The notes beneath the pieces were generated by a model that saw only the letters and a program-made list of their open reading frames with translations, searched no databases and was not told the DNA's origin. Shown here in pieces: positions 10,080 to 20,063 of a stretch of 49,912 nucleotides of DNA (position 1 is its first letter; each line of letters starts with the position of its first letter). The position numbers and the translations under genes are program-made. Source of the stretch: Candidatus Obscuribacterales bacterium (GTDB taxonomy: Bacteria > Cyanobacteriota > Vampirovibrionia > Obscuribacterales > Obscuribacteraceae); NCBI GenBank assembly GCA_020050685.1, contig JAGVKG010000011.1, positions 1 through 49,912 of the forward strand. The letters are read 5' to 3'.

Positions 10080-12117
10080 CCAACCAATCCACTCTCTAAA
10101 TGAAGAGACTCGAAAGGACCTCCACGAACTGGCCTCGGCAGTGCGTACACAGCCATGGATAAATAAGCTGATGGGCTTTTCAGTCGGCTTGAGTTTAGTT
10201 GTCGCAAATTATCTTTTGCGCCTGTTGTATGGAACCGGCGAAAGGACTTCGGAAGGTGCTCGTGCGGTTGGTGAGCTAAAAGCGGCTTATCGGGAAGGAC
10301 TCAAACAGTGCTGTGATTCGAATCAGCAACGTGAGGCTTGGCGACAATTTATACCATTTTTATTTGTGCCATATGTTTTTGGAGTCAAAGGCTTCGTGAT
10401 CATGATTGCACACCGCATCTATCTGCTTTCCGGCTTGCGGAAAAAGTTTGAAAGAAAAAGATCTGCTGATCTCTTTGTCTTTACGCAGAATAAGGAAACC
10501 GAACTACCTCTGGAAGAAGTCAACTTTTATCAATCTGCTATTTTCCCTGTCACTTTGTTGGCAATCTTTCTGCTTGGTTTGCCGGCGATGGTAACTCTTG
10601 CTTTCTATCACTATTTCGGCATTGATGCCTTCTTGGGTTATCCGTCAAGAAATCCTCAGTTTTTCTCAGTGATAGTGCTTATCCAGTTCTATTTGATGGG
10701 TTTGTGCTGGTGTCTTTGCCCGCTTGCTCTAAGAGCCTTTTTTATGTTCCCGCTTCATTTCTGGAACCCAGAGTGTGAAGTTGAGATTAGTTCTTCCGGT
10801 ATCAAAAAACTGAGTATCAAGGGCTGGTATTCAGAACTCTTGCTATTTTTTAACAGTGCATTTTTCCCTGCCAATTTGCATTGGCAAGACATAGTCCATG
10901 TTAATTATGCAGCCAATGGTTTTGGCAGATTGACCCCATTGCCTGATATGGGTTGGAATTATCCACGTCTTGATCCGTATCTAAAGATGCAGGCAGCGAT
11001 TACTGATGCTTTGGTTGATAAACACAAGCGATGCGAGTATGTGATTTTTCAAACAGGTGAGGATCTGGAACGTGAAAAGAAAATGATCATTAGCGGAAGA
11101 GGGTTGAAGATTCGCCTTGGCGACCTCAGTACGAAAGAGCGGGCAAGGCTGGCTGAATCTATTTATAAGTGGGCACCGCATGCGTCATTTAATCCGGAAG
11201 CGCAAAAGCAATTGCTTGGCTCGAGCAATCTTTGCGGTCCTGAGTCTAGTTCGATTTTATTAGGTTTGTTGACCTCGGCTATCAAAACCGATGCACCTAT
11301 TGATCTAGAAATTGGTTCTCGTTTGCAAGATGGCAAATATACAATCACGAAGAAAGTTAGCTTGCAAGATGGAACTTTGCAATATTTGGCCAAGACAGAA
11401 ACTGGTGAAGATGTCATCATCAAGGTATTTATTGTGCCAGTAAAGGCGTCTATAGCCTCGCAACTAAGCGCGCTCAAAGATTTTGAGCGCGAACATAGGG
11501 CTCATTTGCTCATCAATGAGAATCGGAACGGCGGGGACGATGGAATAATTCGCATGCGTGAAGTGTTCTATCAAAATGGAGCGGTATTCTTGGTTCTTGC
11601 CCGTCCGAAAGGCTGTACGCTAGGTGAATTTGTGAGAGAGCGTGGATCGATTTCCGAGACAAAAGCCATCGGTCTGCTTAAGCAAATGTGTGACATGTTG
11701 AGCTGTCTTCATAGTAGGCCGACGCCAATAATTTTGAGAAGCCTCAGTCCGGATAGTTTGGTAATTGATGGCGATGATACGTTGGTTCTAACGGATTTGA
11801 GTCTGGCAGGCAAAACCGGAGCCTTGGAACAATGTTCCGCTAAGGGTAGGCGTGGCTACGCCTCGTTGGAACAGCTCAGTGGAAATGCCACGATTACGAG
11901 TGATATTTATAGTCTTGGCGCGACGCTTTATTTTATGCTGACGGGCAAGGATCCTGATCCAATACATGGCTGCCAAATAGATTTTAGCTCTGAAACATCA
12001 GGCAAGATTTCCCCGGCGATGGCAAATATAATTACCAAGGCAACTCACAAAGATCCGAAGCTGAGTTATACATCGGCGGAAGGTCTTAAGTACGACTTGG
12101 TTTTGTCCAAACTCTAG
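10069..12117 (+). CDS. Membrane protein with C-terminal kinase-like domain, HRD motif lost
   Basis: A 682-residue protein built like its upstream neighbour. Hydrophobic segments lie at about 33-52, 94-115, 156-180 and 200-227; a middle region follows, then a kinase-like fold from about 415 to 680. The beta-3 lysine is present (DVIIKV, K452), and the DFG position is DLS with Asp576 kept. The catalytic loop reads LRSLSPDS, so the catalytic Asp, Lys and Asn are all replaced. SDIYSLGATLYFMLTG matches the F-helix region of bacterial Ser/Thr kinases. The start codon lies inside the end of the preceding gene, which implies coupled translation and perhaps a heteromer. Phosphotransfer is unlikely by sequence; nucleotide binding is possible. 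Confidence 0.82.
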   Translation: MQNNQPIHSLNEETRKDLHELASAVRTQPWINKLMGFSVGLSLVVANYLLRLLYGTGERTSEGARAVGELKAAYREGLKQCCDSNQQREAWRQFIPFLFVPYVFGVKGFVIMIAHRIYLLSGLRKKFERKRSADLFVFTQNKETELPLEEVNFYQSAIFPVTLLAIFLLGLPAMVTLAFYHYFGIDAFLGYPSRNPQFFSVIVLIQFYLMGLCWCLCPLALRAFFMFPLHFWNPECEVEISSSGIKKLSIKGWYSELLLFFNSAFFPANLHWQDIVHVNYAANGFGRLTPLPDMGWNYPRLDPYLKMQAAITDALVDKHKRCEYVIFQTGEDLEREKKMIISGRGLKIRLGDLSTKERARLAESIYKWAPHASFNPEAQKQLLGSSNLCGPESSSILLGLLTSAIKTDAPIDLEIGSRLQDGKYTITKKVSLQDGTLQYLAKTETGEDVIIKVFIVPVKASIASQLSALKDFEREHRAHLLINENRNGGDDGIIRMREVFYQNGAVFLVLARPKGCTLGEFVRERGSISETKAIGLLKQMCDMLSCLHSRPTPIILRSLSPDSLVIDGDDTLVLTDLSLAGKTGALEQCSAKGRRGYASLEQLSGNATITSDIYSLGATLYFMLTGKDPDPIHGCQIDFSSETSGKISPAMANIITKATHKDPKLSYTSAEGLKYDLVLSKL

Positions 12118-12147
12118 ACAGTTAAGTGGCTTCTATCATTGTCGTGG

Positions 12148-14025
12148 TTACTGATCTTTATGCACGGTGAAGACGATTGAGCGCAGTGTGTCGCGGTCGA
12201 GCTCGTGGCTTAAGTATTCGATGTATTTGACTTGCCAGTCTTCTAAGTTTTTGATCACAAGCGATAGTGATAAACCAGCTTGTCTGGCTGCGGCTAAATC
12301 GACACCAATTTCTCCGGCAGTGCCAATGGAGAACATGCGTGTTTTTACAGAATAGCCTTGAGTGCCTTGCAAGCCTAAACGCAGAAGCACGAAGTTGCGA
12401 TCTAAACCAATTTTTTCTTGTGCCAGGTGGGCAATTTCTTGGAATTTTTCCAATGGACCAGCAATACCCATTTGTGGTGCGGAGACAAGACCGTAATGCA
12501 ATAAGCGGTCCACTGCCATTGCTGCCTGATAAGTGGTGATAGTTTCTAAGTTATCAATAGTTTTGGAAATAGGTGTAAGTCCATCAAGGTCTTTCCACAA
12601 GAGCCTCATCGTTTCTATTTCTTCTGCTGTGCAAGGGGTCTTTGTTTGTGGGTCTTGCAGATTGCTTCCTTGCAAGAGATTTTGGCTGTCCGGCATTTTT
12701 TCTAGCGGTGAATTGGCCCCTTTGGGTAATTTCTTCCAGACAACTTCAACATTGTCTGTGGCTAAGGCGCCATCCAAGAGTAGTTTGTCCAAAGGCTTGG
12801 TGAGCTGGCAGGCGGTATCGGATAAATCCGGTGGTGGTTGTCTTTGAATGAATACGAAGATACCTTCGCGCCAAACTGAAACAAATTCGACAACTGCATC
12901 ATCGGATTTTATTTTGCCGAGTTTGGCATGTGTGAGTTTGCCTTGTTCAAACAGAGCACGGAACTGCTGTCCCTTATATTCGACTGAAAGCACTCCGGAT
13001 TCGCGGTTGTTAGCTAGTGATTGAAGGACACCGGAAGGGTCTGTCGTGCCAAGGTGACCGACCAGCGATTGGACTTGCGATTGTTCGGATGAATTGGCGA
13101 CAATTTTCACCTTGTCTGCTTCGCCACCTTGTCCATAAAATGCTTGGTCTTGCAGAGCGATTTCTAATTGGCGTGTGCTGAGATAAGTTTTGGCAACGGC
13201 CAAGGCGCCAAGATTGAGACGAGTCTTGCCCCGGCTGTTTTGTTGCTCAAACAAAAGTTCGTCTAACTGATCTTGGCTCAGCAAGCGAGATGAAGTCAGG
13301 TACTCGCTAAATTTGAAAGGAATTTTGTTGCGAAAACAGTGTACAAGAAACGGTACCTTGGGAAAAATTGGAAATATAGCCCGTACTTGTTCAAGCGAGC
13401 GCAACTCTTCCACAAGCTCGTCTAAGTTCATTGTGCCATCGACGGTCAGCCGCTGGGAAATTGTGCTCAGAGGTGTGTAATTGTCGATGGCACCTAAGAC
13501 AAGATTGCGTCTGCGATGTGATTCAACGCCACCTTTGAGTTTGATGCCAAAAGAAGTAAGCACAGGAATGGAAGACATTAGCACTTGGTCGGCTAAGTCC
13601 GTGCTTTCTTCCAGAATTCCGGCTGCTGAGCCAAGAATAGTTTGAATCAGCTGAGCCAGTGATGGCGAATAGTCATAAAGCTCGGCCAGCCTGTCAAAAA
13701 TATGCAAGGAAAGCGATCCCATAACAGTCTCGCGTACCAAGGCAACAGCCTTGTCTTGTTTGACAAACAAGAGTGCACCTTGCACGGTGAGCAAATTCCG
13801 TGCATGCCGGGCAGACTCAAGCAATACTTCCGTGGTGAAAAGAAAACCCGATTTGGTGGCATCAACAATCACAACATCATAGGTTTCTTTTTTTTGCGAA
13901 AGCGCACCGAGCTCATCGAGAAACGCGGGGCCATAAGTAAAGGCAAAAACTTTCTCGGACGCTGTATCTTGGTCCTTGCCTTGCGCGAACTTTCGCGTCT
14001 GCTCTTCGATTGGTTGGATGGCCAT
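12148..14025 (-). CDS. DUF4388 (PATAN) domain protein
   Basis: A 625-residue cytoplasmic protein with no membrane segment. Residues about 320-400 (SGVLQSLANNRESGVLSVEY through FEQGKLTHAKLG) match the PATAN/DUF4388 pattern seen in bacterial and cyanobacterial response regulators and gliding or phototaxis proteins. Residues about 240-295 (LTSSRLLSQDQLDELLFEQQ, LGALAVAKTYLSTRQLEIALQDQ) resemble MshEN-type helical repeats. A short helical region near 480-535 resembles the winged-helix tail of PATAN proteins. The first 100 residues have alternating strands and helices, but I see no phosphoacceptor set. The upstream neighbour also carries MshEN-like repeats, suggesting a shared signalling or surface-machinery role. 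The start is the first ATG, 31 bases after the TATATT box. Confidence 0.7.
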   Translation of the reverse strand: MAIQPIEEQTRKFAQGKDQDTASEKVFAFTYGPAFLDELGALSQKKETYDVVIVDATKSGFLFTTEVLLESARHARNLLTVQGALLFVKQDKAVALVRETVMGSLSLHIFDRLAELYDYSPSLAQLIQTILGSAAGILEESTDLADQVLMSSIPVLTSFGIKLKGGVESHRRRNLVLGAIDNYTPLSTISQRLTVDGTMNLDELVEELRSLEQVRAIFPIFPKVPFLVHCFRNKIPFKFSEYLTSSRLLSQDQLDELLFEQQNSRGKTRLNLGALAVAKTYLSTRQLEIALQDQAFYGQGGEADKVKIVANSSEQSQVQSLVGHLGTTDPSGVLQSLANNRESGVLSVEYKGQQFRALFEQGKLTHAKLGKIKSDDAVVEFVSVWREGIFVFIQRQPPPDLSDTACQLTKPLDKLLLDGALATDNVEVVWKKLPKGANSPLEKMPDSQNLLQGSNLQDPQTKTPCTAEEIETMRLLWKDLDGLTPISKTIDNLETITTYQAAMAVDRLLHYGLVSAPQMGIAGPLEKFQEIAHLAQEKIGLDRNFVLLRLGLQGTQGYSVKTRMFSIGTAGEIGVDLAAARQAGLSLSLVIKNLEDWQVKYIEYLSHELDRDTLRSIVFTVHKDQ

Positions 14026-14055
14026 ATTATTTGCACTAGAGAAGCTGTTTCAATT

Positions 14056-14075
14056 CCAATATAGTATGTGCCCAG
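14056..14075 (-). promoter_or_regulatory. CTGGGCACA element with TATATT box upstream of the PATAN gene
   Basis: On the minus strand the bases read CTGGGCACA, then TAC, then TATATT and GG. A start near 14051 would give a leader of about 26 bases. It shares the nonamer and the box with sites at 4376-4395 and 24267-24285. No strong -35 hexamer is seen. Confidence 0.4.
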
Positions 14076-14130
14076 AGATTCAAGCTTCTGACCGCGAAAC
14101 TTGCTCGAACACTCTTAGTTTATACATTAA

Positions 14131-14772
14131 TTAGTCGCGGCAGCAATCCGGAACTTCGGCGTCTAGCAAGGTATCGAGGATTTCTTGGGCAATCCAGCCT
14201 CTTTCGACGAGAATTCGACCAATTGATTTGCCGGATGTGCGCTGCTCAACTAAGGCAATCCGGACCATATCTTCCGTGACCAGCCCAAGACCAATCAGTC
14301 TTTGACCAATATGATAGGGTGAATCGCCGGGCAATTTTATCAGCTTCTGATTGAGTAAGAAATTGTCTAACTCCATCTGGGTGACCAGGGAAGCATTTTT
14401 GAGAATTTCTCCCAGAGGCAGGTCAATCTTTTCTTGTTCTTTTAAGGCAGCTTCTAATTCGGCAAGCGAAATTGTGCCGGAGGCGACCAATAATTGGCCA
14501 AGCTTGGGAGGCAATTCGTCTGTCAGGGCGCGAAGTTCCTCGATGCTATCGTCAGCTGTACCATCAACGATGGAATCGAAGGCATTGTCTATGGCCATGT
14601 AAGCCTGATGAGCTTGCACCCAAGACTGTGGTGATTCCATAAAGTTCTCTTCGGCAAACGCTGCTAGCAGCCGATCATAAACATTTTTTACTTCTGGCTC
14701 CGGACAGCCTGGTTTTAATCCTAAAACAACCCAAGGGCTAACTGCTTCTTCATGTGCGTACATTTGTGTCAT
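14131..14772 (-). CDS. J-like domain fused to MshEN/GspE-N-type repeats
   Basis: A 213-residue soluble protein. Residues about 12-66 (SPWVVLGLKPGCPEPEVKNVY ... AHQAYMAIDNAFDSI) follow the helix pattern of a J domain but lack the HPD tripeptide, so it cannot be assumed to stimulate DnaK. Residues about 90-210 contain repeats of the kind LGQLLVASGTISLAELEAAL and IGRILVERGWIAQEILDTLL, the pattern of the MshEN/type II secretion ATPase N-terminal domain, some members of which bind cyclic di-GMP. The arginine-rich ligand motif of true MshEN domains is not obvious here. The PATAN-domain gene follows 105 bases downstream with its own putative promoter. The function is unknown; an adaptor role is inferred. 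Confidence 0.65.
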   Translation of the reverse strand: MTQMYAHEEAVSPWVVLGLKPGCPEPEVKNVYDRLLAAFAEENFMESPQSWVQAHQAYMAIDNAFDSIVDGTADDSIEELRALTDELPPKLGQLLVASGTISLAELEAALKEQEKIDLPLGEILKNASLVTQMELDNFLLNQKLIKLPGDSPYHIGQRLIGLGLVTEDMVRIALVEQRTSGKSIGRILVERGWIAQEILDTLLDAEVPDCCRD

Positions 14773-14919
14773 AGCTATTTCCCAATGGTGAACTTTTCAA
14801 TGGTTCTAATTTCCAGTTTACCCCTTTTTCTGATGCTGGCGAGCGGTATACCCCTCTAATTTGCACCAAATAGCTAGAGCAACCAGCACCAAATCGTTGC
14901 AAGACAAGAATTTAGCGAC

Positions 14920-16122
14920 TCAAGTCTGGCCATTTCTTTCAATTCGCAAAAGTTTAACTAATGGTTCAGTGGTTAAGCCTTGAATCAAAAGCGTGAATAA
15001 AACTGTGCCAAAGGTTGTAACAATAATTGCTTCCTTGGCGAGAAATGCTTCCGGCAAACTCAGCGCCAGGGCCATGCAAAGCGATCCGCGCAATGCTCCC
15101 CAGACCAGCAAATGACGCCACTTCCGTGGCACAGGAGTGATTTTATTGGCAAGCGGGCAAAGCCCGTAAACAACAATCATGCGGGAAAGTAAAATAGCGA
15201 TAACGCCAACTGCTATTAATTGGCTGTGCTCGATGAGAAGCGCGGGTTTGATTTGCAAACCAATCAAGAGAAAAACCAGCGAGTTTATGACAAAAGCGGC
15301 ATATTCCCAAAATGTTGTTACAGCGAACCGGGTCTTTTCGGACATCGCAGATGTCTTGCCGTAATTACCAAAGATAAGACCGGCAATGACGACGGCAATC
15401 ACGGAAGAGACATGCAGGCGCTCTCCAATCAAATAAGCACCATAGGCCAAAATTGTCGTGAGCATGGTTTCGAGTAAGTGATCGTCAAGAAGCGAGATAA
15501 GCTTGGAGGCGGCAAATCCGCAAACCAATCCTACCAGCGTACCGCCAACAGTGACAACAAAAAAATTCGCCAGGAAAGTTGGTATTGATATTTCAGTGCC
15601 GGACATTGTTGCGGCGGATACGAGTCCAAACAGCACGACTGCTGTGCCGTCATTGAGCAAGCTCTCTCCTTCCAAGACCATGGTTAGGTTTTCCGGCAGG
15701 CCCATTTTTCGGAAGAGAGCCACCACAGATATTGGGTCTGTTGCAGATATAAGAGCACCAAATATCAAAGCTGTGCCAATTGTGAATCCTGCTCCAAAAT
15801 GCATGATGGTAGCAACTGCCAGCATCGAGATGAACACGCCGACGGTGGCAAGCAGCCAAACTGAGCACCAGTTCTTACGCAAGACGCCGATGTCCGTATT
15901 CCAACTTGCCTCAAACAATAGTGGCGGTAAACAGACAAGCAATATCAGGCTCGGCGTCATTTCTACTTCAGGTAGCAAATTGCTGGTACCAATAATCAGA
16001 CCAGCAATTACTAAGGCAATCGAATATGGAAGCCTGACCCATTTGACAGCAATTGCCACAGCCGAGGCAATCACAAGAAAGGCAACTAACATGTCAATGT
16101 GAAAGTTGGAAGCTTCAGACAT
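14920..16122 (-). CDS. CPA1-family sodium/proton antiporter
   Basis: A 400-residue integral membrane protein with about 12 hydrophobic helices, acting in the inner membrane to exchange Na+ or K+ for protons. The family signatures are clear: [11 protein letters not shown] with Asp129, and [13 protein letters not shown] with the Asn157-Asp158 pair that marks electroneutral CPA1 exchangers. The protein ends shortly after the last helix ([17 protein letters not shown]), so the long cytoplasmic tail of some NhaP-type members is missing. The ATG overlaps the stop of the upstream DUF255 gene by 8 bases and is preceded by AAGGAG eleven bases away, so the two are likely co-translated. Confidence 0.9.
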   Translation of the reverse strand: MSEASNFHIDMLVAFLVIASAVAIAVKWVRLPYSIALVIAGLIIGTSNLLPEVEMTPSLILLVCLPPLLFEASWNTDIGVLRKNWCSVWLLATVGVFISMLAVATIMHFGAGFTIGTALIFGALISATDPISVVALFRKMGLPENLTMVLEGESLLNDGTAVVLFGLVSAATMSGTEISIPTFLANFFVVTVGGTLVGLVCGFAASKLISLLDDHLLETMLTTILAYGAYLIGERLHVSSVIAVVIAGLIFGNYGKTSAMSEKTRFAVTTFWEYAAFVINSLVFLLIGLQIKPALLIEHSQLIAVGVIAILLSRMIVVYGLCPLANKITPVPRKWRHLLVWGALRGSLCMALALSLPEAFLAKEAIIVTTFGTVLFTLLIQGLTTEPLVKLLRIERNGQT

Positions 16123-18262
16123 TGCTTGAACTTCTCCTTAGCTGCTTCACCAGCTTTGTACCGTTTTCTACCGGTTCGCTGCAGGTGTATTTGTGACAAA
16201 CATATGCAGTCGTTTTGTCGCTTAGTAAACTGCGCGAACGCAAAAGCGGACAAGCTTCAAGCCATTTGCCATTCTTTGCCGTATTGGAAAAGTCTTTGAG
16301 GGCAAAAACGCCATTTGGCAAATAAACACTATGAGTGGCAAACAACATCGGTCTAAAATCGTCTTTAGCTGAGTCGGTTAATAAAGCAATTTCGAGATTT
16401 TCTGCCAGATAAAAATCGAGAGCGCATATTAGATTGGCAAATTGATCCGGAGCTTTGACAAAATGCGGTGCGTAAAGCTTGAGTATCGCTTCGGCTTTTG
16501 CTCTGTACGTTTTATTATCCAAGATGTTTGCCAGCTTCAACAAATTATTGGTGACAACGGAAATGGCAGAAGGAGTCGGCCCGTCGTTGTAATTTTTTGG
16601 CCGCATCAAAAGGGTTTCATGGTCATCGGCTGTATAGAAGAATCCACCGTCCGTTTGATCCCAGAAATGCTCGATGGTTTTGTCAGTTAGTTCGATTGCT
16701 TCTTCGAGCCACTTACTTTCAAAATCAACTTCTGCCAGATCAATCAGTGCTTGAACAAAATAAGCATAGTCATCCAAATAAGCAGCAAGCTTGGCTTGGC
16801 CTTTACCCCAGGTTCTCAGCAAGCGCCCATCTTTGACTAGATTTTGCAGAATGAATTCGGAGGCCTTGCGCGCCGCTTGTAAATACTGAGGATCTTGCAA
16901 AACTACATAGCCTTTGGTAAGAGCCGAGATCATCAGACTATTCCAGCTAGTCAGGACCTTTTCGTCTCTGCCAGGGGCAATCCGCTTATTTCTTTCGCTA
17001 AGCAACTTCTGGCGCAATGGTATGAGGCGTTTGCCTAAATCAGCCTCTGAGCAATCGAATTGATTGGCCAAATTCTCCGGTGAATCTGATAGATGCAAAA
17101 CGCTGGTCATATGTTCAAAATTGCCCAAGTCAGTTACGCCGTACACTTTGTTGAACCACTGACCATCAACATGTCCGAGAATGTCTGTGATTTGGGTCGG
17201 TCGCCAAACATAGAACTTCCCTTCTTCCCCCTCGCTGTCCGCATCGAGGCTGGAATAAAATGCACCTTCCTCTGAGGTTAGCTCGCGCAAAACAAAATCA
17301 AGACAATCCTTGGCTACATCTTTCCAATAAGTATTGCCATTCAATAAATAACCATCAAGGTAGACGCGCGCCAACATGGCATTGTCATAAAGCATTTTTT
17401 CAAAGTGTGGTACAAGCCATTGCCGGTCTACCGAATAACGGGCAAAGCCGCCGCCAATTTGATCATGTATGCCACCATAAGCCATTTTGTTGAGCGTATT
17501 CTCCAGCATGGACTGGCATTGCTTAGTCAAATCATCATTGCCGAGAGAACCAGCCCGGCGCATGATCAAATTGAGACTTTGCGCTTGAGGAAACTTGGGT
17601 GCGCCGCCAAATCCGCCCCAAGATGGGTCGGCAACGCGCAGTAAATTTGTCAGGCAAGCAGAAACGGTCTCTTCGGCAAGCGCTTGATTGCCGCCTGCTT
17701 GTTCATCGGCTGTGATTTTATTCAAGAGCCCTAAGTAATGACTGAGTTCATCTGATCCCTTTTCAATATTTTCTCTTTGCTCAAGCCATGACAGGGCAAC
17801 AGACAATAAAACTCGCCGAAAACTTGGTAGTCCATGCCGATCCGCAGGCGGAAAGTAAGTGCCACCATAAAACGGTTTCAATTCCGGTGTGAGGAAAACG
17901 GTCATCGGCCAACCGCCATGACCGGTCATCATTTGCACGGACTTCATATAAATGTCATCAAGATCGGGACGTTCTTCTCGATCGACTTTAATTGGCACGA
18001 ATTTTTCATTCATGATTTTGGCAATCTCGGGATCTTCGAATGACTCGTGCTCCATTACATGGCACCAGTGACAAGCCGAGTAGCCAATGGAAAGCAATAT
18101 TGGTTTATCGTTTTGTTTGGCCTTGTCGAGAGCTTCGGCTCCCCAGGGATACCACTCAACCGGGTTGTAAGCATGTTGAAGCAGATAAGGGCTTGTCTCA
18201 TCTATTAGGCGATTGCTTTTGCCCTTGCCGTCCGCTTGACCAGTTTCACCTTGATGGCTCAT
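16115..18262 (-). CDS. DUF255 (YyaL-like) thioredoxin-fold protein with glucosidase-like barrel
   Basis: A 715-residue protein of the family that includes bacterial YyaL and animal spermatogenesis-associated protein 20. The thioredoxin-like N-terminus has [20 protein letters not shown] and the [10 protein letters not shown] motif with Cys64 and Cys67. The remainder resembles an alpha/alpha barrel. The reaction is not established for the family. The reading frame extends upstream to 18691, but that part lies opposite the divergent thioesterase gene and has no family similarity. The ATG at 18262 is preceded by GGAG at good spacing and begins just before the conserved region, so it is used here. 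The downstream antiporter overlaps by 8 bases. Confidence 0.9.
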   Translation of the reverse strand: MSHQGETGQADGKGKSNRLIDETSPYLLQHAYNPVEWYPWGAEALDKAKQNDKPILLSIGYSACHWCHVMEHESFEDPEIAKIMNEKFVPIKVDREERPDLDDIYMKSVQMMTGHGGWPMTVFLTPELKPFYGGTYFPPADRHGLPSFRRVLLSVALSWLEQRENIEKGSDELSHYLGLLNKITADEQAGGNQALAEETVSACLTNLLRVADPSWGGFGGAPKFPQAQSLNLIMRRAGSLGNDDLTKQCQSMLENTLNKMAYGGIHDQIGGGFARYSVDRQWLVPHFEKMLYDNAMLARVYLDGYLLNGNTYWKDVAKDCLDFVLRELTSEEGAFYSSLDADSEGEEGKFYVWRPTQITDILGHVDGQWFNKVYGVTDLGNFEHMTSVLHLSDSPENLANQFDCSEADLGKRLIPLRQKLLSERNKRIAPGRDEKVLTSWNSLMISALTKGYVVLQDPQYLQAARKASEFILQNLVKDGRLLRTWGKGQAKLAAYLDDYAYFVQALIDLAEVDFESKWLEEAIELTDKTIEHFWDQTDGGFFYTADDHETLLMRPKNYNDGPTPSAISVVTNNLLKLANILDNKTYRAKAEAILKLYAPHFVKAPDQFANLICALDFYLAENLEIALLTDSAKDDFRPMLFATHSVYLPNGVFALKDFSNTAKNGKWLEACPLLRSRSLLSDKTTAYVCHKYTCSEPVENGTKLVKQLRRSSSNV

Positions 18263-18351
18263 GTGCTCTCCAATATCCTTTGCCTTCGCTATGATCTTAA
18301 ATGGTTTTTTCTTGTTAAGCTCATAGCAAATGGAAATAATTTGGCAAAGAA

Positions 18352-18801
18352 ATGGAAATGAAACGACCCTTAGAAATTGAACTAGTAATTCCTGTGCGAA
18401 CTTATGACATCGATTATGGCGGTGTTGTAAGCAATATTGTTTACATTCGCTGGCTGGAAGATATGCGCACCCAGATGATTTGTGAACATATTTCGCAAGC
18501 CAAGCAATTGGAGGATGGTTTTGCGGCAGTGGCTGCCTCGACTCATATTGAATACAAGCGACCACTGAGGCTCTTGGACCAGCCCATAGGCAGAATGTGG
18601 CTTGCCGATTTGGGAAGGGTGCGCTGGAAAGTCCAAGCAGAAATTGAATTAAATGGTCAAGTTGTGACCAAAGCAGAACAGACCGGTGCATTTGTTAGTT
18701 TAGCTACATTACGACCAATTACTCCTCCTTTAGAATTTAGTTTGCTTTGGCAAAAGCATTTAGAACGAGAGAATTTGATCGGCGCACGAGAAGGTGTTTG
18801 A
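18352..18801 (+). CDS. Hotdog-fold acyl-CoA thioesterase (4HBT family)
   Basis: A 149-residue single-domain protein of typical length. The N-terminal [24 protein letters not shown] fits the 4HBT signature (D..G.vsN..Y..w.E), with Asp21 in the usual catalytic position. It should hydrolyse an acyl-CoA thioester; the chain is not predictable from sequence. It is transcribed divergently from the DUF255 gene, with 89 bases between the starts, and converges on the alpha/beta hydrolase gene. Two close in-frame ATGs (18352 and 18358) are possible starts; neither has a strong ribosome binding site. Confidence 0.85.
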   Translation: MEMKRPLEIELVIPVRTYDIDYGGVVSNIVYIRWLEDMRTQMICEHISQAKQLEDGFAAVAASTHIEYKRPLRLLDQPIGRMWLADLGRVRWKVQAEIELNGQVVTKAEQTGAFVSLATLRPITPPLEFSLLWQKHLERENLIGAREGV

Positions 18802-18875
18802 CTTACTCAAGCCCGACAGTTGGGTTTGTCAACCATTTCATCTTCAAGCATTAACAAGCACGTGCTAGATCAATT

Positions 18876-20018
18876 TCAGTTTTGCAGTGGCAGATGATAG
18901 TGACTTTGGGATTTAGCAACCAGTTGAGCCTTAACTTGCTCGTACTGATTGGCAATCACTGCTTCTTTACTGAGCCAGCCAGAGATGGCGCTGACGACAG
19001 AATCATTTAAGTAGATTGTGCCAAGCAAAACATGTCCACATTCCGGCAGCCAAACCATTTTCTTGTCTGACGATTGCAAATGATCATAAATTGCCTGGGT
19101 GGATTTTGGATCGACAATGCCATCAAGCCCGCCGGTCAAAAGCATCACCGGCATGTCGGGCGACAAGTGTTTGGCCTTGGTCATGGCGGCTGCTAGGAAA
19201 AATCTGGTTTTCAAAATCTCAATCGGATTGAGAGTCTGACGGGAAAGCGGATCGGTTACCATGCCCAGGCATATGCGCTTATCATTGGAAGAATAACGCA
19301 TGATGTAGCGAGTAACATCCATTTGTTTGTGTAACGCTTTTATGCCTTTGATGAAATCATTTGCCACCATCATTGGTGCATAAAGTCTTGGCGTTGTGCC
19401 GGCACTGACCAAAATCAAGCCGTCAATCAAATCCGGTCGCAATTCTGCAGCATTAATCGCGACAGCTGAACCGACACTTTCACCTAAAAGGTAAACTGGA
19501 ATGGTGGGAAACTTGTTTTGAATCTCTTGCATCAAAGAGATAAGGTCTGCTGTTGTATCGGCGAAATTTGCATATTTGCCTGCTTCCGGCCAAGAGTTTG
19601 TGTGATACCACTTTCCATGTCCGCGCTGATCAAGAGCGACAAAAGTAAAACCCTGGGCGGTTAGCTTATTGGCAAAAGTTTCAAACGTGCCTGAATGTTG
19701 AGTTAAACCGTGAACCCCAACCACAATAGCGTTAGGACGTGGACCTTTGCTTGCCCAAACGCGAATCGGTAAATTGGCGCCGACTTGTCCGGTTAAAAGA
19801 ACTTGATTGGCGGACTCGGCTTGGCTGACTTCAGGCTCTGGCGCAATGCTTTTGAGGTTTTGTCTAGAGGTTGCTTGGCTTGCCTTCGTGCCTAGACCGC
19901 TAGCTTGCACCATGTTTGTGCCGCTTAGAAGTAACATCAAGGCCGCAGTAAACTTGACCGGCAAGCTAAAGGCTCGCCGTCTGTCCTCTGATTCATTTGA
20001 CTGACAGACAAAGTTCAT
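18876..20018 (-). CDS. Exported alpha/beta hydrolase (monoacylglycerol lipase-like)
   Basis: A 380-residue serine hydrolase. Residues about 13-40 form a signal peptide (RRAFSLPVKFTAALMLLLSG ... VQASG), so it acts outside the cytoplasmic membrane. A linker to about 75 leads into the hydrolase fold: VGVHGLTQHSGTF for the oxyanion region, ALDQRGHGKW, the nucleophile Ser181 in LLGESVGSAVA, the acid in LLTGGLDGIVDP and the histidine in PECGHVLL. This order matches the Hydrolase_4 / monoglyceride lipase family. The substrate is unknown. It lies 107 bases downstream of the trxB-HDO-GT4 operon on the same strand but appears to have its own promoter. Confidence 0.88.
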   Translation of the reverse strand: MNFVCQSNESEDRRRAFSLPVKFTAALMLLLSGTNMVQASGLGTKASQATSRQNLKSIAPEPEVSQAESANQVLLTGQVGANLPIRVWASKGPRPNAIVVGVHGLTQHSGTFETFANKLTAQGFTFVALDQRGHGKWYHTNSWPEAGKYANFADTTADLISLMQEIQNKFPTIPVYLLGESVGSAVAINAAELRPDLIDGLILVSAGTTPRLYAPMMVANDFIKGIKALHKQMDVTRYIMRYSSNDKRICLGMVTDPLSRQTLNPIEILKTRFFLAAAMTKAKHLSPDMPVMLLTGGLDGIVDPKSTQAIYDHLQSSDKKMVWLPECGHVLLGTIYLNDSVVSAISGWLSKEAVIANQYEQVKAQLVAKSQSHYHLPLQN

Positions 20019-20063
20019 ACGCTACATCATCACACACAAAGAAGGGGGGTTGACAGCAGATCT

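Noticed and set aside
18263-18691. A 143-residue N-terminal extension of the DUF255 protein
   Set aside because: It lies opposite the thioesterase gene, shows no family similarity, and the ATG at 18262 has a good GGAG site directly before the conserved domain.
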